Shown piece by piece: positions 23,206 to 23,237 of a DNA stretch of 23,237 nucleotides (position 1 is its first letter; each line of letters opens with the position of its first letter). Source of the stretch: JAXGPP01 sp964436865. Lineage in GTDB: Bacteria; Planctomycetota; Planctomycetia; Pirellulales; Thermoguttaceae. The position numbers and the translations under genes were made by a program. The notes under the pieces were generated by a model. That model did not search any database, was not told the DNA's origin, and saw only the letters and a program-made list of their open reading frames with translations. The DNA is taken from assembly GCA_964436865.1 (NCBI GenBank), contig CAYTFK010000078.1, positions 1 through 23,237 of the forward strand, given 5' to 3'.

Positions 23206-23237
23206 AGCTGCCCTCCGCCGGCTGCCTGGGCTTGATG
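23202..23237 (+). CDS. Start of a further coupled gene, cut by the window end
   Basis: An ATG overlaps the stop of the CRTAC1 gene (ATGA) and is preceded by GGGAGGTGAGG, the best ribosome site in this array. Twelve codons are visible: MKLPSAGCLGLM, which look like the basic start and first hydrophobic residues of a signal peptide. Too little is present to name a family. The TPR proteins of this array instead begin with long basic tails, so this may be a different kind of gene. Confidence 0.6.
   Translation, partial: MKLPSAGCLGLM

Overview
The window looks like a chromosomal segment of a GC-rich member of the Planctomycetota, probably Pirellulales-like. This rests on gene content, not on a marker gene. 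The indicators are a DUF1559 prepilin-like protein, several Gfo/Idh/MocA oxidoreductases (two with twin-arginine signals), a Tat-exported FAD oxidoreductase, an N,N-dimethylformamidase-like exported protein and CRTAC1/ASPIC proteins paired with TPR proteins. No tRNA, rRNA, CRISPR array, transposase or phage gene was seen.

Bases 1-1604 hold the 3' part of a GH36-type alpha-galactosidase gene on the + strand. It converges on a long minus-strand gene run that reads from 9494 down to 1686: a dimethylformamidase-like Tat protein, a GH28-like beta-helix protein, a Tat FAD oxidoreductase, a Tat Gfo/Idh/MocA oxidoreductase and a secreted HEAT-repeat protein. Bases 9495-9718 are a divergent control region. 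From there a second Tat Gfo/Idh/MocA gene runs on + (9719-11035) and converges on a minus-strand group (14887 down to 11055): an unrecognised secreted protein, a cytoplasmic Gfo/Idh/MocA-like protein without the usual EKP lysine, and a GntP-type organic-acid permease. Together 1-14887 reads as a carbohydrate and sugar-acid utilisation region, with exported hydrolases and oxidoreductases plus one importer. The substrate cannot be told from sequence.

Bases 14888-15226 are a divergent promoter region. A good sigma70-like promoter points right to the DUF1559 prepilin-like gene (15227-16309) and a small lipoprotein gene (16365-16820). A perfect TATAAT box points left to the unrecognised secreted gene, whose leader can form two abutting hairpins.

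Bases 16960-23237 hold the most striking feature, a tandem array of paralogous pairs: TPR, CRTAC1, TPR, CRTAC1, then the first 12 codons of another gene. Each of the four junctions is a 4-base stop/start overlap (ATGA or GTGA), which implies translational coupling and fixed stoichiometry. The TPR proteins are predicted membrane-anchored. The CRTAC1 proteins each carry seven calcium-binding DxDxDG-type loops and a C-terminal ASPIC/UnbV domain. The array looks like a duplicated cell-envelope module of unknown function. Noncoding features include a heptanucleotide tandem repeat (13666-13730) and a long imperfect inverted repeat (16853-16929) that resembles a dispersed REP-type element.
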